64,000 nucleotides of DNA from Flavobacterium aquiphilum (GCF_027111335.1 NZ_CP114288.1:4092001-4156000), one strand, 5' to 3'; shown: positions 44,022-53,363, counted from the first letter of the stretch. The notes: generated by a model not told the origin, from the letters alone. Made by a program: numbers and translations.

Positions 44022-44786
44022 ATGTCTGATTCTGCACATAACAAAACACAAAATCAAAATTATAATCCTGAAAACTGGTTTGCTTCTTGGTTCGACAGTC
44101 CTTATTACCATATCCTTTACAAAGAAAGAAATTACAGGGAAGCACAGTTGTTTATGGACAACCTTACCCATTACCTCAATTTGCCTGAGAAAGCCAAAGT
44201 ACTTGACCTCGCTTGCGGTAAAGGCCGACATGCTATTTATCTAAACCAATTAGGCTTTAATGTTATAGGTGCCGATTTATCAGAAAATAGTATTGCAGAA
44301 GCCAATCGAAATCAGAATGCAACGCTACATTTTCAGGTTCACGACATGCGTGAAAAATTTGATGATAAATTTGACGCCATTTTCAATTTGTTTACCAGTT
44401 TTGGTTATTTCGAAAAAGATGAGGACAACTTAACTACATTAAAAGCCATCAAAGAAAGCCTGACCGAATACGGTTTTGCCGTAATCGATTTTATGAATGT
44501 AACCAATGTTTTAAATAATCTGGTTCCCGAAGAAGTTAAACATGTTGATGGAATCGATTTCCATATCAAACGCTACCTCAAAGATGGTCATATTTTCAAA
44601 GAAATTGACTTTGAAGACCAAGGACACAACTATCATTTTACCGAAAAAGTAAAAGCCTTAACCCTTAAAGATTTTGAAGAAATGATGGAAGAAGCTGGAA
44701 TCTTTTTGTTGGATATTTTTGGCGATTATAAACTGAGAAAATTCCACAAAACAGAAAGCGAAAGATTGATTATGATTTTTAAATAG
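44022..44786 (+). CDS. Class I SAM-dependent methyltransferase
   Basis: A 254-residue methyltransferase. Motif I is VLDLACGKGRHAIYL near residues 60-75, followed by GADLSENSI and a DAIFNLFTSFGYF motif IV-like segment. The pattern is that of small-molecule methyltransferases with a methyltransf_25 or _11 domain. The first 40 residues (NPENWFASWFDSPYYHILYKER) are a common start in this group. Substrate unknown. It is followed 28 bases later by the ZIP transporter gene and probably cotranscribed. Confidence 0.85.
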   Translation: MSDSAHNKTQNQNYNPENWFASWFDSPYYHILYKERNYREAQLFMDNLTHYLNLPEKAKVLDLACGKGRHAIYLNQLGFNVIGADLSENSIAEANRNQNATLHFQVHDMREKFDDKFDAIFNLFTSFGYFEKDEDNLTTLKAIKESLTEYGFAVIDFMNVTNVLNNLVPEEVKHVDGIDFHIKRYLKDGHIFKEIDFEDQGHNYHFTEKVKALTLKDFEEMMEEAGIFLLDIFGDYKLRKFHKTESERLIMIFK

Positions 44787-44814
44787 GCATCAAAAGTTTA
44801 AACGATTAAAAAAC

Positions 44815-45483
44815 ATGAATTACTTATTACCTCTATTTTCAGTACTTCTTGGATATTTCATAGCTTTATTTCTAAAGCCAAAAAACAAAACCACTCTTAA
44901 ACTATTATTGGCGTTTAGTGGTTCGTTTTTGCTTTCGCTTACCGTAATGCACCTACTTCCTGAAGTATATGAAAGCAAAAACCACAACATTGGAATTTTT
45001 ATAATGTTGGGGATTTTGTTCCAAATCATATTAGAATTTTTTTCCAAAGGAGCCGAGCACGGTCATGTACATGGCCATTCCAAAATGTACCAAATCCCTT
45101 GGTTATTGTTCATCAGCCTTTGCATTCATGCCTTTTTAGAAGGTTTTCCTGTAAGCCATCACCATGATTTGGCAATCGGAATAGCAATTCACCATTTACC
45201 TATTGCCATTATTTTGACTTCCTTCTTCATTAGTTCTAGTCTTAATAAACATGCAATTTTTTTATTTATGATCACTTTTGCGGTCATGACACCACTGGGA
45301 ACTTTAGTATCAGACATTCTTCCTCAATTAAATGATTATTATTCCGAGATTACAGCTGTAGTAATAGGTATTTTATTCCATATTTCATCAACTATCATTT
45401 TTGAAAGCAGCGAAGGGCACAAATTCAATATAGCCAAAGTTTCGATGATTGTAATTGGAATTTTCTTGGCCTATTTGATATAA
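44815..45483 (+). CDS. ZIP family metal transporter
   Basis: A 222-residue polytopic membrane protein with about seven helices, short for the family. The metal-site motif of helix 4 is seen as HAFLEGFPV (canonical HNxxEG) and that of helix 5 as AIHHLPIAI (canonical HxxPE-like). A His-rich loop (AEHGHVHGHSK) lies between the third and fourth helices, a common zinc-binding feature. Zn2+ or Fe2+ uptake is the family role; direction and metal are not determined by sequence alone. Confidence 0.85.
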   Translation: MNYLLPLFSVLLGYFIALFLKPKNKTTLKLLLAFSGSFLLSLTVMHLLPEVYESKNHNIGIFIMLGILFQIILEFFSKGAEHGHVHGHSKMYQIPWLLFISLCIHAFLEGFPVSHHHDLAIGIAIHHLPIAIILTSFFISSSLNKHAIFLFMITFAVMTPLGTLVSDILPQLNDYYSEITAVVIGILFHISSTIIFESSEGHKFNIAKVSMIVIGIFLAYLI

Positions 45484-45703
45484 GCTCCCCTTTGTTTCCT
45501 CATATAGAACTAGATTTTAACCTTTTATCCCTTTCTCCAATTTCAAATTAATGCATTATTAATTTAAATAATTTGCATTATTAAAAACATTACTGTTAAT
45601 TTGCTGTATAAAAAATTAGGAAATTACTGCCTTTAAAAGATTGTAAAATCCTAATAAACTCACAGAAAAACAATGATAGAAAATTACCCGAAAATCTTTT
45701 TAC

Positions 45704-46135
45704 ATGTTTAATTTTTTCAAAAAGAAGCCTAAAGAATATACTAAAATTGAAAATCACATTTTTGGGATTATTACTGAGCTATTAAAAATTAGCGCAACAG
45801 ATATCAATTGTGATGAATTAGGTGGGAAATATTATTTAAGCAACGAAGAGCAACATTTTAGAGTTACGATTTTCAGCAATGATTCGGTCATACGAATGAC
45901 CAATACACGGGATTCTGTTGCCGAGAAATACGACAAAATTTTCGTTGAAAATGTCTTAAGAGCCGTCAAAGAAGAAAAACACCGCAGAATGGAATTGGTT
46001 TGTGATTCAATTACCAATAGTATCGAAAAAATGGCAGAACGCCTACATAACAAGCTTATTGAATCGAATGAGGAGGAAGAAGCAAAAGAAGACAATAGCA
46101 AAAGCGAAGAAGACACATTTCTAAAAAGTGTGTAA
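45704..46135 (+). CDS. Hypothetical protein, 143 residues
   Basis: A soluble protein I do not recognise. The start is basic (FNFFKKKPKEY), the middle mixed alpha/beta (HFRVTIFSNDSVIRMTNTRD), and the last 50 residues are a highly acidic helical tail (NEEEEAKEDNSKSEEDTF). It stands alone with about 200 empty bases on each side. No function can be assigned. Confidence 0.6.
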   Translation: MFNFFKKKPKEYTKIENHIFGIITELLKISATDINCDELGGKYYLSNEEQHFRVTIFSNDSVIRMTNTRDSVAEKYDKIFVENVLRAVKEEKHRRMELVCDSITNSIEKMAERLHNKLIESNEEEEAKEDNSKSEEDTFLKSV

Positions 46136-46329
46136 TACAAATAGTAAAGATTGACTTTTTGATAAAAGTAGATCTTTTTTAAATCAAATTTCAAGAAAGC
46201 CACAACACTTTTTCTAAAATAAAATATTCATTTTATTGCAGTTTTTTTTCATTTAACACAGAATAGATAAGTTTTAAAATTCCCTAACTTTACCGACACA
46301 CAAAAAGTTGCCAATTTTAAAACAGAACA

Positions 46330-47145
46330 ATGACTTTCACAAAAACTACTGAACAATCTTCCAAATACGAACATTTAGAAAAAATGTCTGTTCAGGAATT
46401 ACTTTTCAATATCAATAACGAAGACAAAACAGTACCTCTCGCTGTCGAAAAGGCCTTGCCACAAATAGAGGCACTGGTAACCGAAATCGTTGCCAAAATG
46501 AAACTCGGCGGACGGTTATTTTACATCGGAGCGGGAACTTCTGGACGTTTAGGTGTTGTCGATGCATCCGAATGTCCTCCCACTTTTGGCGTTCCGTTTG
46601 ATTTGGTTGTCGGGATCATCGCCGGTGGAGACAAAGCCATTCGTAGAGCCGTAGAAAACGCTGAAGATGATGCTACTCAAGCTTGGGCAGACTTACAGGA
46701 ATTCAATATCAATGCAAAGGACGTGGTTATAGGTATTGCTGCCTCTGGAACCACACCTTATGTTATTGGCGGTTTACAAGCGTGTAATGACAAAAACATC
46801 AGCACCGGAAGTATTTCCTGTAATGCCGGAAGTCCGCTTTCGCAAACAGCTAAATTCCCAATTGAAGTCATCGTTGGTCCTGAATTTGTAACGGGAAGCT
46901 CCAGAATGAAAGCCGGAACTGCACAAAAATTGGTTCTGAATATGATCAGCACTGCAACGATGATTCAGCTAGGAAAAGTAAAAGGAAACAAAATGGTCGA
47001 TATGCAATTGAGCAACAATAAACTCGTTGACCGCGGCATAAAAATGATTATGGGAGAAATTCCTGTGACTTATGAAAAAGCCGCTGAATTACTAAAAGCA
47101 AACGGAAGCGTCAGAAAAGCAGTTGATTTTTACAACAAACAGTAA
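46330..47145 (+). CDS. murQ: N-acetylmuramic acid 6-phosphate etherase
   Basis: Cleaves the lactyl ether of MurNAc-6-phosphate, giving GlcNAc-6-phosphate and lactate in cell-wall recycling. The SIS-domain protein has 271 residues, about 30 shorter than E. coli MurQ but usual in Bacteroidota. The SIS phosphate loop is GAGTSGRLG near residues 68-76, the catalytic Glu is E81 in DASECPPTFG, and the PEFVTGSSRMKAGTAQK motif is intact. DUF6095, pentapeptide-repeat and DUF1572 genes follow with very short gaps, so these four form one operon. Confidence 0.92.
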   Translation: MTFTKTTEQSSKYEHLEKMSVQELLFNINNEDKTVPLAVEKALPQIEALVTEIVAKMKLGGRLFYIGAGTSGRLGVVDASECPPTFGVPFDLVVGIIAGGDKAIRRAVENAEDDATQAWADLQEFNINAKDVVIGIAASGTTPYVIGGLQACNDKNISTGSISCNAGSPLSQTAKFPIEVIVGPEFVTGSSRMKAGTAQKLVLNMISTATMIQLGKVKGNKMVDMQLSNNKLVDRGIKMIMGEIPVTYEKAAELLKANGSVRKAVDFYNKQ

Positions 47146-47180
47146 ATCAATTAAAGCAAAAAATTAAAAACTAAGTCCAA

Positions 47181-47399
47181 ATGGCAAATAAAGATCTCAT
47201 GGCAAAAGGCATAAAATACATAGCTGGTGCTATCCCGCTAATGTTTATAGGCCCTACCATAATTTACAATGCATTTATGAACCAACATATCAATTGGCAT
47301 TATTTGGTTTTAATTGTTGGAATCATCCTTTGTGCTGTATCAATGTATTTAATGTTCTCAGGTTTAAAAATAATAATGAAAGGCATATTTAACGACTAA
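47181..47399 (+). CDS. DUF6095 family small membrane protein
   Basis: A 72-residue protein with two transmembrane helices (about 12-30 and 38-62). The MANKDLMAKGIKYIAGAIPL start matches DUF6095 of flavobacteria. It begins 35 bases after murQ, and its stop codon shares one base with the next start (TAATG). Function unknown. Confidence 0.75.
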   Translation: MANKDLMAKGIKYIAGAIPLMFIGPTIIYNAFMNQHINWHYLVLIVGIILCAVSMYLMFSGLKIIMKGIFND

Positions 47400-47971
47400 T
47401 GGAAGATTTCATTCACGTTCAAAAAACATTCGACAAAGTCATTTATATTGGCAAAAAAGTCAACAACCGCGAATTTGAAGATTGCACTTTCAAAAATTGC
47501 GATTTCTCCAATAGTGATTTCTCCAACACAACATTTATGGATTGTGAATTTATTGACAGCAATTTATCGATGATTCAGTTGGGCAATACCAGCATGAAAA
47601 CGGTAAATTTCAGAAATTGTAAACTCTTGGGAATTGCTTTTCATACCTGCGAAGATTTTTTATTCAGTGTTCAGTTTCAGGATTCTGTTTTGGATTATTG
47701 TTCGTTTGCCAATAAAAAAATGCCCAAAACCAAATTCAATTCGTGCTCGATGAAAGAAGTTTCTTTTATCGGGACTAATTTGACCCAATCGGTTTTTGAA
47801 AACTGTAATTTGGACAATGCCATTTTTAACGACACCATTTTGGCTGGAGCCAATTTTACAACTGCATATAACTATAAGATTGATCCCGAATTCAACCCAA
47901 TGAAGAAAGCCAAATTTTCCAGTCAGGGAATTGCAGGCCTTTTAGATAAATACGATATTAAAATTGAGTAA
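47399..47971 (+). CDS. Pentapeptide-repeat protein
   Basis: A 190-residue protein composed almost wholly of A(D/N)LxX-type pentapeptide repeats (for example FEDCTFKNCDFSNSDFSNTT), which fold into a right-handed beta helix. No signal peptide is present. Qnr-like DNA gyrase protection is known for some members, but most have no known role. It overlaps the DUF6095 gene by one base (TAATG) and precedes the DUF1572 gene by 2 bases, so it belongs to the murQ operon. Confidence 0.88.
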   Translation: MEDFIHVQKTFDKVIYIGKKVNNREFEDCTFKNCDFSNSDFSNTTFMDCEFIDSNLSMIQLGNTSMKTVNFRNCKLLGIAFHTCEDFLFSVQFQDSVLDYCSFANKKMPKTKFNSCSMKEVSFIGTNLTQSVFENCNLDNAIFNDTILAGANFTTAYNYKIDPEFNPMKKAKFSSQGIAGLLDKYDIKIE

Positions 47972-47973
47972 TC

Positions 47974-48549
47974 ATGGATGCGACTACTTCCTACCTTGAA
48001 AGCGTAAAAAAACAGTTTCTCTACTATAAAATGCTTGGAGAAAAAGCGATGGAACAACTAGAACCAGAACAACTTTTTGTATCTGTAAATGAAGACACCA
48101 ATAGCATTGCGGTGATTGTAAAACATATTTCCGGGAATATGCTGTCGCGTTGGACTGATTTCCTTACTACCGATGGAGAAAAAGAAACGAGAAACAGAGA
48201 TGGCGAATTTGAAAACGACATGCAGACAAAAGAACAAGTTTTGACTGTTTGGAATGCGGGCTGGGATTGTTTTTTTTCAGCTCTGAACAGCTTAAAACCT
48301 GAACAACTTTCTCAAATTATTTATATCAGAAATGAAGGCCATACTGTTATTGAAGCCATCAACAGACAATTGGCGCACTATCCGTATCATATTGGTCAAA
48401 TTGTTTTTTATGCTAAACAATTAAAAAAAGAGGAATGGAATAGCCTTTCGATTCCCAAAAATAAATCGGCCAATTACAACGCCGATAAATTTGCACAGGA
48501 AAAATCAATTAGAAATTTTACTGAAGAAGAATTTAGAAGAATGAAATAG
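47974..48549 (+). CDS. DUF1572/DinB-like protein
   Basis: A 191-residue four-helix protein of the DinB superfamily (DUF1572). Candidate metal-ligand His residues lie in VIVKHISGNM, and a second His pair is in LAHYPYHIGQIVFYAK. Such proteins bind Zn2+ or Ni2+ and include thiol-dependent enzymes (bacillithiol transferases), but no activity is established for DUF1572. It closes the murQ operon. Confidence 0.8.
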   Translation: MDATTSYLESVKKQFLYYKMLGEKAMEQLEPEQLFVSVNEDTNSIAVIVKHISGNMLSRWTDFLTTDGEKETRNRDGEFENDMQTKEQVLTVWNAGWDCFFSALNSLKPEQLSQIIYIRNEGHTVIEAINRQLAHYPYHIGQIVFYAKQLKKEEWNSLSIPKNKSANYNADKFAQEKSIRNFTEEEFRRMK

Positions 48550-48640
48550 AGTATAAAAATCAATGGCAATAGCAATGACAATATCAATGATAATCCTAAA
48601 TTCTAAACCTTTAAACTTTTTTAAACTTTTAAACTTAAAT

Positions 48641-48775
48641 GCCCCAGATGGAAGTGAAAACCCCGCAGTCTGGTTGACTTAAATTTTTTGTGTTTGCAAA
48701 GCGACTAAAAGAAGCTCTTGCAAACACTTAAAAATTGTGTCAACGAGACGAGGAGTTGAAACGGACAGCTGGATT
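48641..48775 (+). repeat. Dispersed hairpin repeat, copy D
   Basis: The outer ends read GCCCCAGATGGAAGTGAAAA and TTGAAACGGACAGCTGGA, similar to copies A-C. The core is a different large hairpin: GTTGAC...GTGTTTGCAA (48673-48699) against TTGCAAACAC...GTCAAC (48718-48744). Confidence 0.72.
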
Positions 48776-48808
48776 AGGCCCAAATAAAAAACGAAATACA
48801 CCAAATAA

Positions 48809-49183
48809 ATGAAAAGAATTGTACTGCTTGCTCCCCTATTGCTTTTGATGTCCTGCTATAATGCGGAACGCAACTGCGCCAATTTTAAAACCGGGAAATT
48901 TAAATTTGATTACGAAATTAACGGCGTTAAAAAAACTACGGTCTTTGAGCGAAATGACAGTATTGAAATTGAGACTTTTGAGGGAAAAACGGATACTTCT
49001 ACGATTCGCTGGGTGAATGATTGTGAATATGTTTTGCAGAAAAAACACCCGAAAAACAAGGCCGAAGAGAAAGCTATCGACATGAAAATTTTGACAACTA
49101 CAAAAAATTCCTATACCTTTGAATTTGGAATGGTTGGTATTGCTACCAAACAAAAAGGAACTGTAGTCAAAATTTCAGACTAA
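48809..49183 (+). CDS. Small lipoprotein, flavobacterial family of unknown function
   Basis: A 124-residue predicted lipoprotein (signal peptide about 1-16, lipobox LMSC). The mature protein is beta-rich and carries two pairs of Cys (CYNAERNC and DCEYV). I recall similar flavobacterial proteins mislabelled DNA topoisomerase IV in databases; nothing here supports such an activity. It lies directly behind repeat copy D. Confidence 0.65.
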   Translation: MKRIVLLAPLLLLMSCYNAERNCANFKTGKFKFDYEINGVKKTTVFERNDSIEIETFEGKTDTSTIRWVNDCEYVLQKKHPKNKAEEKAIDMKILTTTKNSYTFEFGMVGIATKQKGTVVKISD

Positions 49184-49244
49184 AATTTTTGTTTACTATT
49201 CACACTGCAAAAAATCATAATTTTAACCCCCATAAATATTTAGA

Positions 49245-50018
49245 ATGGAAGTTTTTTTGAATCCCGACGCATGGATTGCCCTATTAACATTGACTTTTCT
49301 TGAAATTGTTTTAGGTATAGACAATATCATTTTCATCTCTATTGCAACAGGAAAATTACCCATTGAAGACCGTAAAAAAGCAACCAAAATAGGAATGTTT
49401 TTGGCCATGTTCATGCGAATAGCTCTTTTGTTTGGAATTAATTTTTTAATCCAGATGAAAAAGCCCTGGTTTACGATTGACTGGAGTTGGTTACAGGCCG
49501 GAGTTACGGGACAAAGTATTATTTTACTATTGGGAGGCTTATTCCTGATTTATAAAAGTACTAATGAAATTAGAGAGAAAGTAGATGACAGAGGACACGA
49601 AGAAAAAGAATTGGGTAAAGCCGCAAAGAAGTCTTTTCAGAGTGTTATTTTGCAAATAATAATGATCGATTTGGTTTTCTCATTTGACAGTATTCTAACT
49701 GCTGTGGGAATGACAAATGGTGTTCAAGGCGCTTTAATCATTATGATTACTGCGGTAGTCATATCTGTTTTAATTATGATGCAGTTTGCAGTTCCTGTGG
49801 GGAATTTTGTAAACCGACACCCGTCGATACAAATTCTGGGGTTATCCTTTTTGATTTTGATAGGATTCATGCTGTTGACTGAAAGTGCTCATTTGGCCAA
49901 TGCCCTTATTTTTGGAAGTCATGTAACTCCGGTTCCAAAAGGATATTTATATTTTGCCATTTCCTTTTCTTTATTTGTGGAAATAATAAACATGAGAGTA
50001 ACTAAATCAAAAAAATAA
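49245..50018 (+). CDS. TerC family integral membrane protein
   Basis: A 257-residue protein with about seven transmembrane helices. Two family motifs with Asp in membrane segments are present: LEIVLGIDNIIFISI near residues 19-33 and DLVFSFDSILTAVGM near 144-158. TerC/Alx proteins have been linked to Mn2+ export and tellurite resistance. No ter operon genes are nearby, so metal homeostasis is more likely than tellurite resistance. A terminator follows at once. Confidence 0.88.
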   Translation: MEVFLNPDAWIALLTLTFLEIVLGIDNIIFISIATGKLPIEDRKKATKIGMFLAMFMRIALLFGINFLIQMKKPWFTIDWSWLQAGVTGQSIILLLGGLFLIYKSTNEIREKVDDRGHEEKELGKAAKKSFQSVILQIIMIDLVFSFDSILTAVGMTNGVQGALIIMITAVVISVLIMMQFAVPVGNFVNRHPSIQILGLSFLILIGFMLLTESAHLANALIFGSHVTPVPKGYLYFAISFSLFVEIINMRVTKSKK

Positions 50019-50026
50019 AACAAGAG

Positions 50027-50055
50027 CACAGCTACCCAAAAGGAGCTGTGTTTTT
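50027..50055 (+). terminator. Intrinsic terminator after terC
   Basis: CACAGCT (50027-50033), 10-base loop, AGCTGTG (50044-50050), then five T residues. Confidence 0.85.
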
Positions 50056-50085
50056 GTTTATAAAATAAGTTTCAAAATAGTACCG

Positions 50086-52008
50086 ATGAAAAATACCATT
50101 TCGCATAGAGTTGCCGATTTTTTAAAGAACTTCCCTCCTTTTACCTTTTTAAATCAAAAAGATATTGAGCTTCTGTCGGAACAAATATCTATTATTTATA
50201 AAGAAAAAGACAGTGTGATTTTTGCCGAAAATGAAGAAACCCACAGTTCATTTTATGTGGTTCACAAAGGAGCTATTGCACTTAGAAAAGGTTCTAAAAA
50301 TGAAATCATTGATATGTGTGATGAAGGAGATATCTTTGGTTTGAGACCACTTATCGCAAATGAAAATTACAAAATGGAAGCTAGAGCCTATGAGGAAACC
50401 ATACTTTACGCTGTTCCGATTACTATTTTCAGACCTTATGCATTACAAAACGAATCGGTTGGGAATTTCTTGATACAAAGTTTTGCATCAAACACCCAAA
50501 ATCCTTACTCTCAAAGCCACAGAGGTAAATTATATGGCGATAATCCAGGAGAAGATAATTTTAATCCTGACGCCAAATTATTTGACATTCATCCAGCAAA
50601 ATATTCTAAAAAAATAGTTACCTGTTCGGCCATAACTACTGCAAAAGAAATTGCAGAGAAAATGATTAAAAAAAATGTCGGAGCCGTACTTGTTGTAGAA
50701 GAGAACAAACTCCCAATTGGGATTATTACCGATAAGGATTTAAGAAATAAAATTGTAACCGGTGAATATCCCATCACCACACCAGCATCGGTAATAATGA
50801 CAAGTCCAGTTATTACCTATTCCAAAAAACTGACCATAACTCAAGCACAAATGGCGATGATGAAAAGCAACATCAGTCATATATGTCTTACTAAAGATGG
50901 CACACCAAACACAAAAGCAATAGGAATTATTTCCAAACAAGATGTTATGGTTTCCCTAGGAAATAATCCATCTGTATTGATAAAAGCTATAAAAAGGGCA
51001 AAAAAAGTTAAAGAAATTAAACCAGTACGAGTTAGCATCATGCAATTATTGCAAGGCTATATCGACCAAAAAATCCCTATTGAGCTTACTTCCAAAATCA
51101 TAACCGAATTGAATGATGCCTGTATTCAGCAAGTCATCGCCATTTCACTAAAAAAGATGCTTACACCACCGCCGGTAAAATTTGCATGGTTAGCAATGGG
51201 AAGCCAAGGACGTAGCGAGCAATTGTTACAGACCGACCAAGACAATGCGTTGGTTTATGAGGATGTCGCGGAAGAATTAAAAGAAAAGACTAAAAATTAC
51301 TTCTTAGAGCTGGCAACACATGTAAACAAAGGATTATTAGAAATTGGTTATGATTATTGCCCTGCCGAAATGATGGCATCCAATCCGAAGTGGTGCTTAA
51401 GCCTTGAAGAATGGAAAAATCTAGTCCATAAATGGATTACCGATACCGGAAAAGACGAAGTCTTGCTTTCGTTCATATTCTTTGATTATAGTCTTTCTTA
51501 TGGAGACAGTGAAATAGTAAAAAACTTATCCGATTTTATTCTGGATGACATAAAAGCAAATCCTGTCTTTTATATTCATTTGGTAAGTGGTGCTTTGCAA
51601 AGTCCTTCTCCAACAGGTTTTTTCCGAGGATTTTTATTGGAACAGGACGGAGCAAACAAAGATACATTTGACCTAAAAAGAAGAGCATTAATGCCTTTGA
51701 GCGATGCTGCAAGGGTATTAATTCTGTCACACTCCGTAAAATCAATCAGCAATACTCCCGAGCGTTTTGAGAAATTAGCCGAACTTGAACCACACAACAG
51801 GGAATTATATTTGGCCTGTTCGCATTCATACAGAACACTCCTTAGATTTAGAACCAAACAAGGACTTTTGCACAATGATTCAGGACAATACATTGCTTTG
51901 GGAGATCTTACAAAGCTGGAAAAAATAAAGCTAAAGAGTGCCTTTAAAACCATCAAAGAGATTCAAGAAATTATCAGCATCCGATTTAATTCATCAAATA
52001 TATTGTAA
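50086..52008 (+). CDS. cNMP-binding/CBS/DUF294 nucleotidyltransferase-like protein
   Basis: A 640-residue cytoplasmic protein of four domains: a cyclic-nucleotide-binding fold (about 20-140), a CBS pair (about 165-290, HPAKYSKKIVTCSAI and VIMTSPVITYSKK), a DUF294 GlnD-like nucleotidyltransferase domain (about 330-460) and a DUF294_C substrate-binding domain (about 480-625). The transferase motif is GSQGRSEQLLQTDQDNAL with the metal-binding aspartates. The architecture suggests a signalling nucleotidyltransferase acting on an unknown protein. The stop codon overlaps the start of the exonuclease gene by one base (TAATG). Confidence 0.87.
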   Translation: MKNTISHRVADFLKNFPPFTFLNQKDIELLSEQISIIYKEKDSVIFAENEETHSSFYVVHKGAIALRKGSKNEIIDMCDEGDIFGLRPLIANENYKMEARAYEETILYAVPITIFRPYALQNESVGNFLIQSFASNTQNPYSQSHRGKLYGDNPGEDNFNPDAKLFDIHPAKYSKKIVTCSAITTAKEIAEKMIKKNVGAVLVVEENKLPIGIITDKDLRNKIVTGEYPITTPASVIMTSPVITYSKKLTITQAQMAMMKSNISHICLTKDGTPNTKAIGIISKQDVMVSLGNNPSVLIKAIKRAKKVKEIKPVRVSIMQLLQGYIDQKIPIELTSKIITELNDACIQQVIAISLKKMLTPPPVKFAWLAMGSQGRSEQLLQTDQDNALVYEDVAEELKEKTKNYFLELATHVNKGLLEIGYDYCPAEMMASNPKWCLSLEEWKNLVHKWITDTGKDEVLLSFIFFDYSLSYGDSEIVKNLSDFILDDIKANPVFYIHLVSGALQSPSPTGFFRGFLLEQDGANKDTFDLKRRALMPLSDAARVLILSHSVKSISNTPERFEKLAELEPHNRELYLACSHSYRTLLRFRTKQGLLHNDSGQYIALGDLTKLEKIKLKSAFKTIKEIQEIISIRFNSSNIL

Positions 52009-52679
52009 TGAGTAACTTTTTTGAAAAAAGCAAAACAAGAATATTTGATTTTTTTAAAATTCAAAAAAAATCAATAGACGAATCACTACTTAAAAGTGTT
52101 GATGATACTCGTTTTGTTGTTTTAGACACTGAAACTACAGGTTTTGACTTTGACAATGACCGAATACTTTGCATAGGAGCTGTCAGCTTGCAAAACGGTG
52201 TAATTTCGATCCCAGACAGTTTTGAAATTTATATCCATCAGGAATATTACGATAAAACCAGCGCTCAAATACATGGAATTCTGAAAGATTGGGTTATGGA
52301 TAAACCCGATGAACTTGAAGCGCTACAACAATTCTTGGTTTTTTTGGGAGATTCTATTATCGTTGCCCATCACACTATTTTTGATATCACGATGATAAAT
52401 CGTGCTTTGGAACGAAATGGTCTGCCCCAATTAACCAACAAAACATTGGATACAGCTTTTCTTTACAAAAAAACACTCATTATGTCCAATCTTTTGGAGC
52501 GAAAAGAAAAATATGCTTTGGATGATTTGGCTGATAAATTTGACATCTCCAAAAAAGACCGCCACACCGCAATGGGAGATGCATACATCACAGCGATCGC
52601 CTTTCTGAAAATTGTAAAAAAATTAAAAGGATTAAAAGATAAAAAAATATTCACCTTGAATGATTTGTTTAAATATTGA
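52008..52679 (+). CDS. DnaQ-like 3'-5' exonuclease
   Basis: A 223-residue DEDDh exonuclease of the DNA polymerase III epsilon type. Motif Exo I is D40-TE42-TTGFD, Exo II is in HHTIFDITMINRAL, and Exo III with the catalytic His is KKDRHTAMGDAY. Beyond the domain there is a short basic C-terminal tail. The one-base overlap with the DUF294 gene indicates coupled translation. The same pair (DUF294 protein plus DnaQ-like exonuclease) is known from several proteobacteria, often beside acetate permease, which is absent here. Confidence 0.87.
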   Translation: MSNFFEKSKTRIFDFFKIQKKSIDESLLKSVDDTRFVVLDTETTGFDFDNDRILCIGAVSLQNGVISIPDSFEIYIHQEYYDKTSAQIHGILKDWVMDKPDELEALQQFLVFLGDSIIVAHHTIFDITMINRALERNGLPQLTNKTLDTAFLYKKTLIMSNLLERKEKYALDDLADKFDISKKDRHTAMGDAYITAIAFLKIVKKLKGLKDKKIFTLNDLFKY

Positions 52680-53032
52680 AACCGATAGTGAGTAAGTCTG
52701 AGTAATAAAAATAGTCTTCAAAAAACTTTCAGTATACGATATTTCAATCTGATCGTTTTAAAATATAAAATATTAAATATTAAAGTTGTTAATCCTCCCC
52801 TTTGTTGTAAATCAAAATAAAAAAGCCAAATCTTTTTAAGCTTTAAAACTAAAAATTTAACAAAAACAAACTGCAATAATAATAGTTCTGTTTGCCAACA
52901 ATTTTATGTTGGACACTCCAATAATAATATCAAACTTCAAATTAATTATACCTTACAGATTTTATAAATATATTATAACATCAAAATATTTTTTTTATTC
53001 CAAAAGTCATTTTTTATATAAGTTTATATACC

Positions 53033-53061
53033 TATATTTGCAATATCCGTGTGCGCACACG
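53033..53061 (+). promoter_or_regulatory. Distal promoter with CG-centred palindrome CGTGTGCGCACACG
   Basis: TATATTTG (53033-53040) matches TAnnTTTG. Seven bases later CGTGTGCGCACACG (53048-53061) is a perfect 14-bp palindrome centred on CG, the form of LacI-family operators. It differs from the other operator in this cluster, so a second regulator is likely. Confidence 0.6.
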
Positions 53062-53259
53062 TAAAATAATATTATCACAACAGAATAAAATATATAAGTA
53101 AAACTAAAAAAAAGATATTATTAATCTATTTTTACGTCATCGGTTTAGTATTTATCATCCAAAAATGGGATAATATTGCAGATTAAGCAATTATAAGTAT
53201 AAAAAAGTTTCAGTAGTCAAAAAAAAGGGTCAAAAAATAGGAATTAAAAAAATTAATCT

Positions 53260-53281
53260 TACTTTTGTGTAATCGATTACA
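53260..53281 (+). promoter_or_regulatory. Hexuronate operator copy 1 with -7 box
   Basis: TACTTTTG (53260-53267) is directly followed by TGTAATCGATTACA (53268-53281), a perfect CG-centred palindrome. Bound repressor would cover the transcription start. Confidence 0.75.
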
Positions 53282-53363
53282 TAGTGATTTAAATTAAAAA
53301 ATATCCTGATTTTAAAAAAATACCGAACACATATACACACTAAAACATTTTAAATTAAAATTT

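Larger units (their letters stand above)
52680..53363 (+). promoter_or_regulatory. 684-base regulatory region of the hexuronate operon
   Basis: No gene is visible. The distal part contains a -7 box (TATATTTG, 53033-53040) followed by a 14-bp palindrome (53048-53061). The proximal part contains a second -7 box (TACTTTTG, 53260-53267) followed by the TGTAATCGATTACA palindrome (53268-53281). Translation of the transporter starts 82 bases after the latter. Confidence 0.7.
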
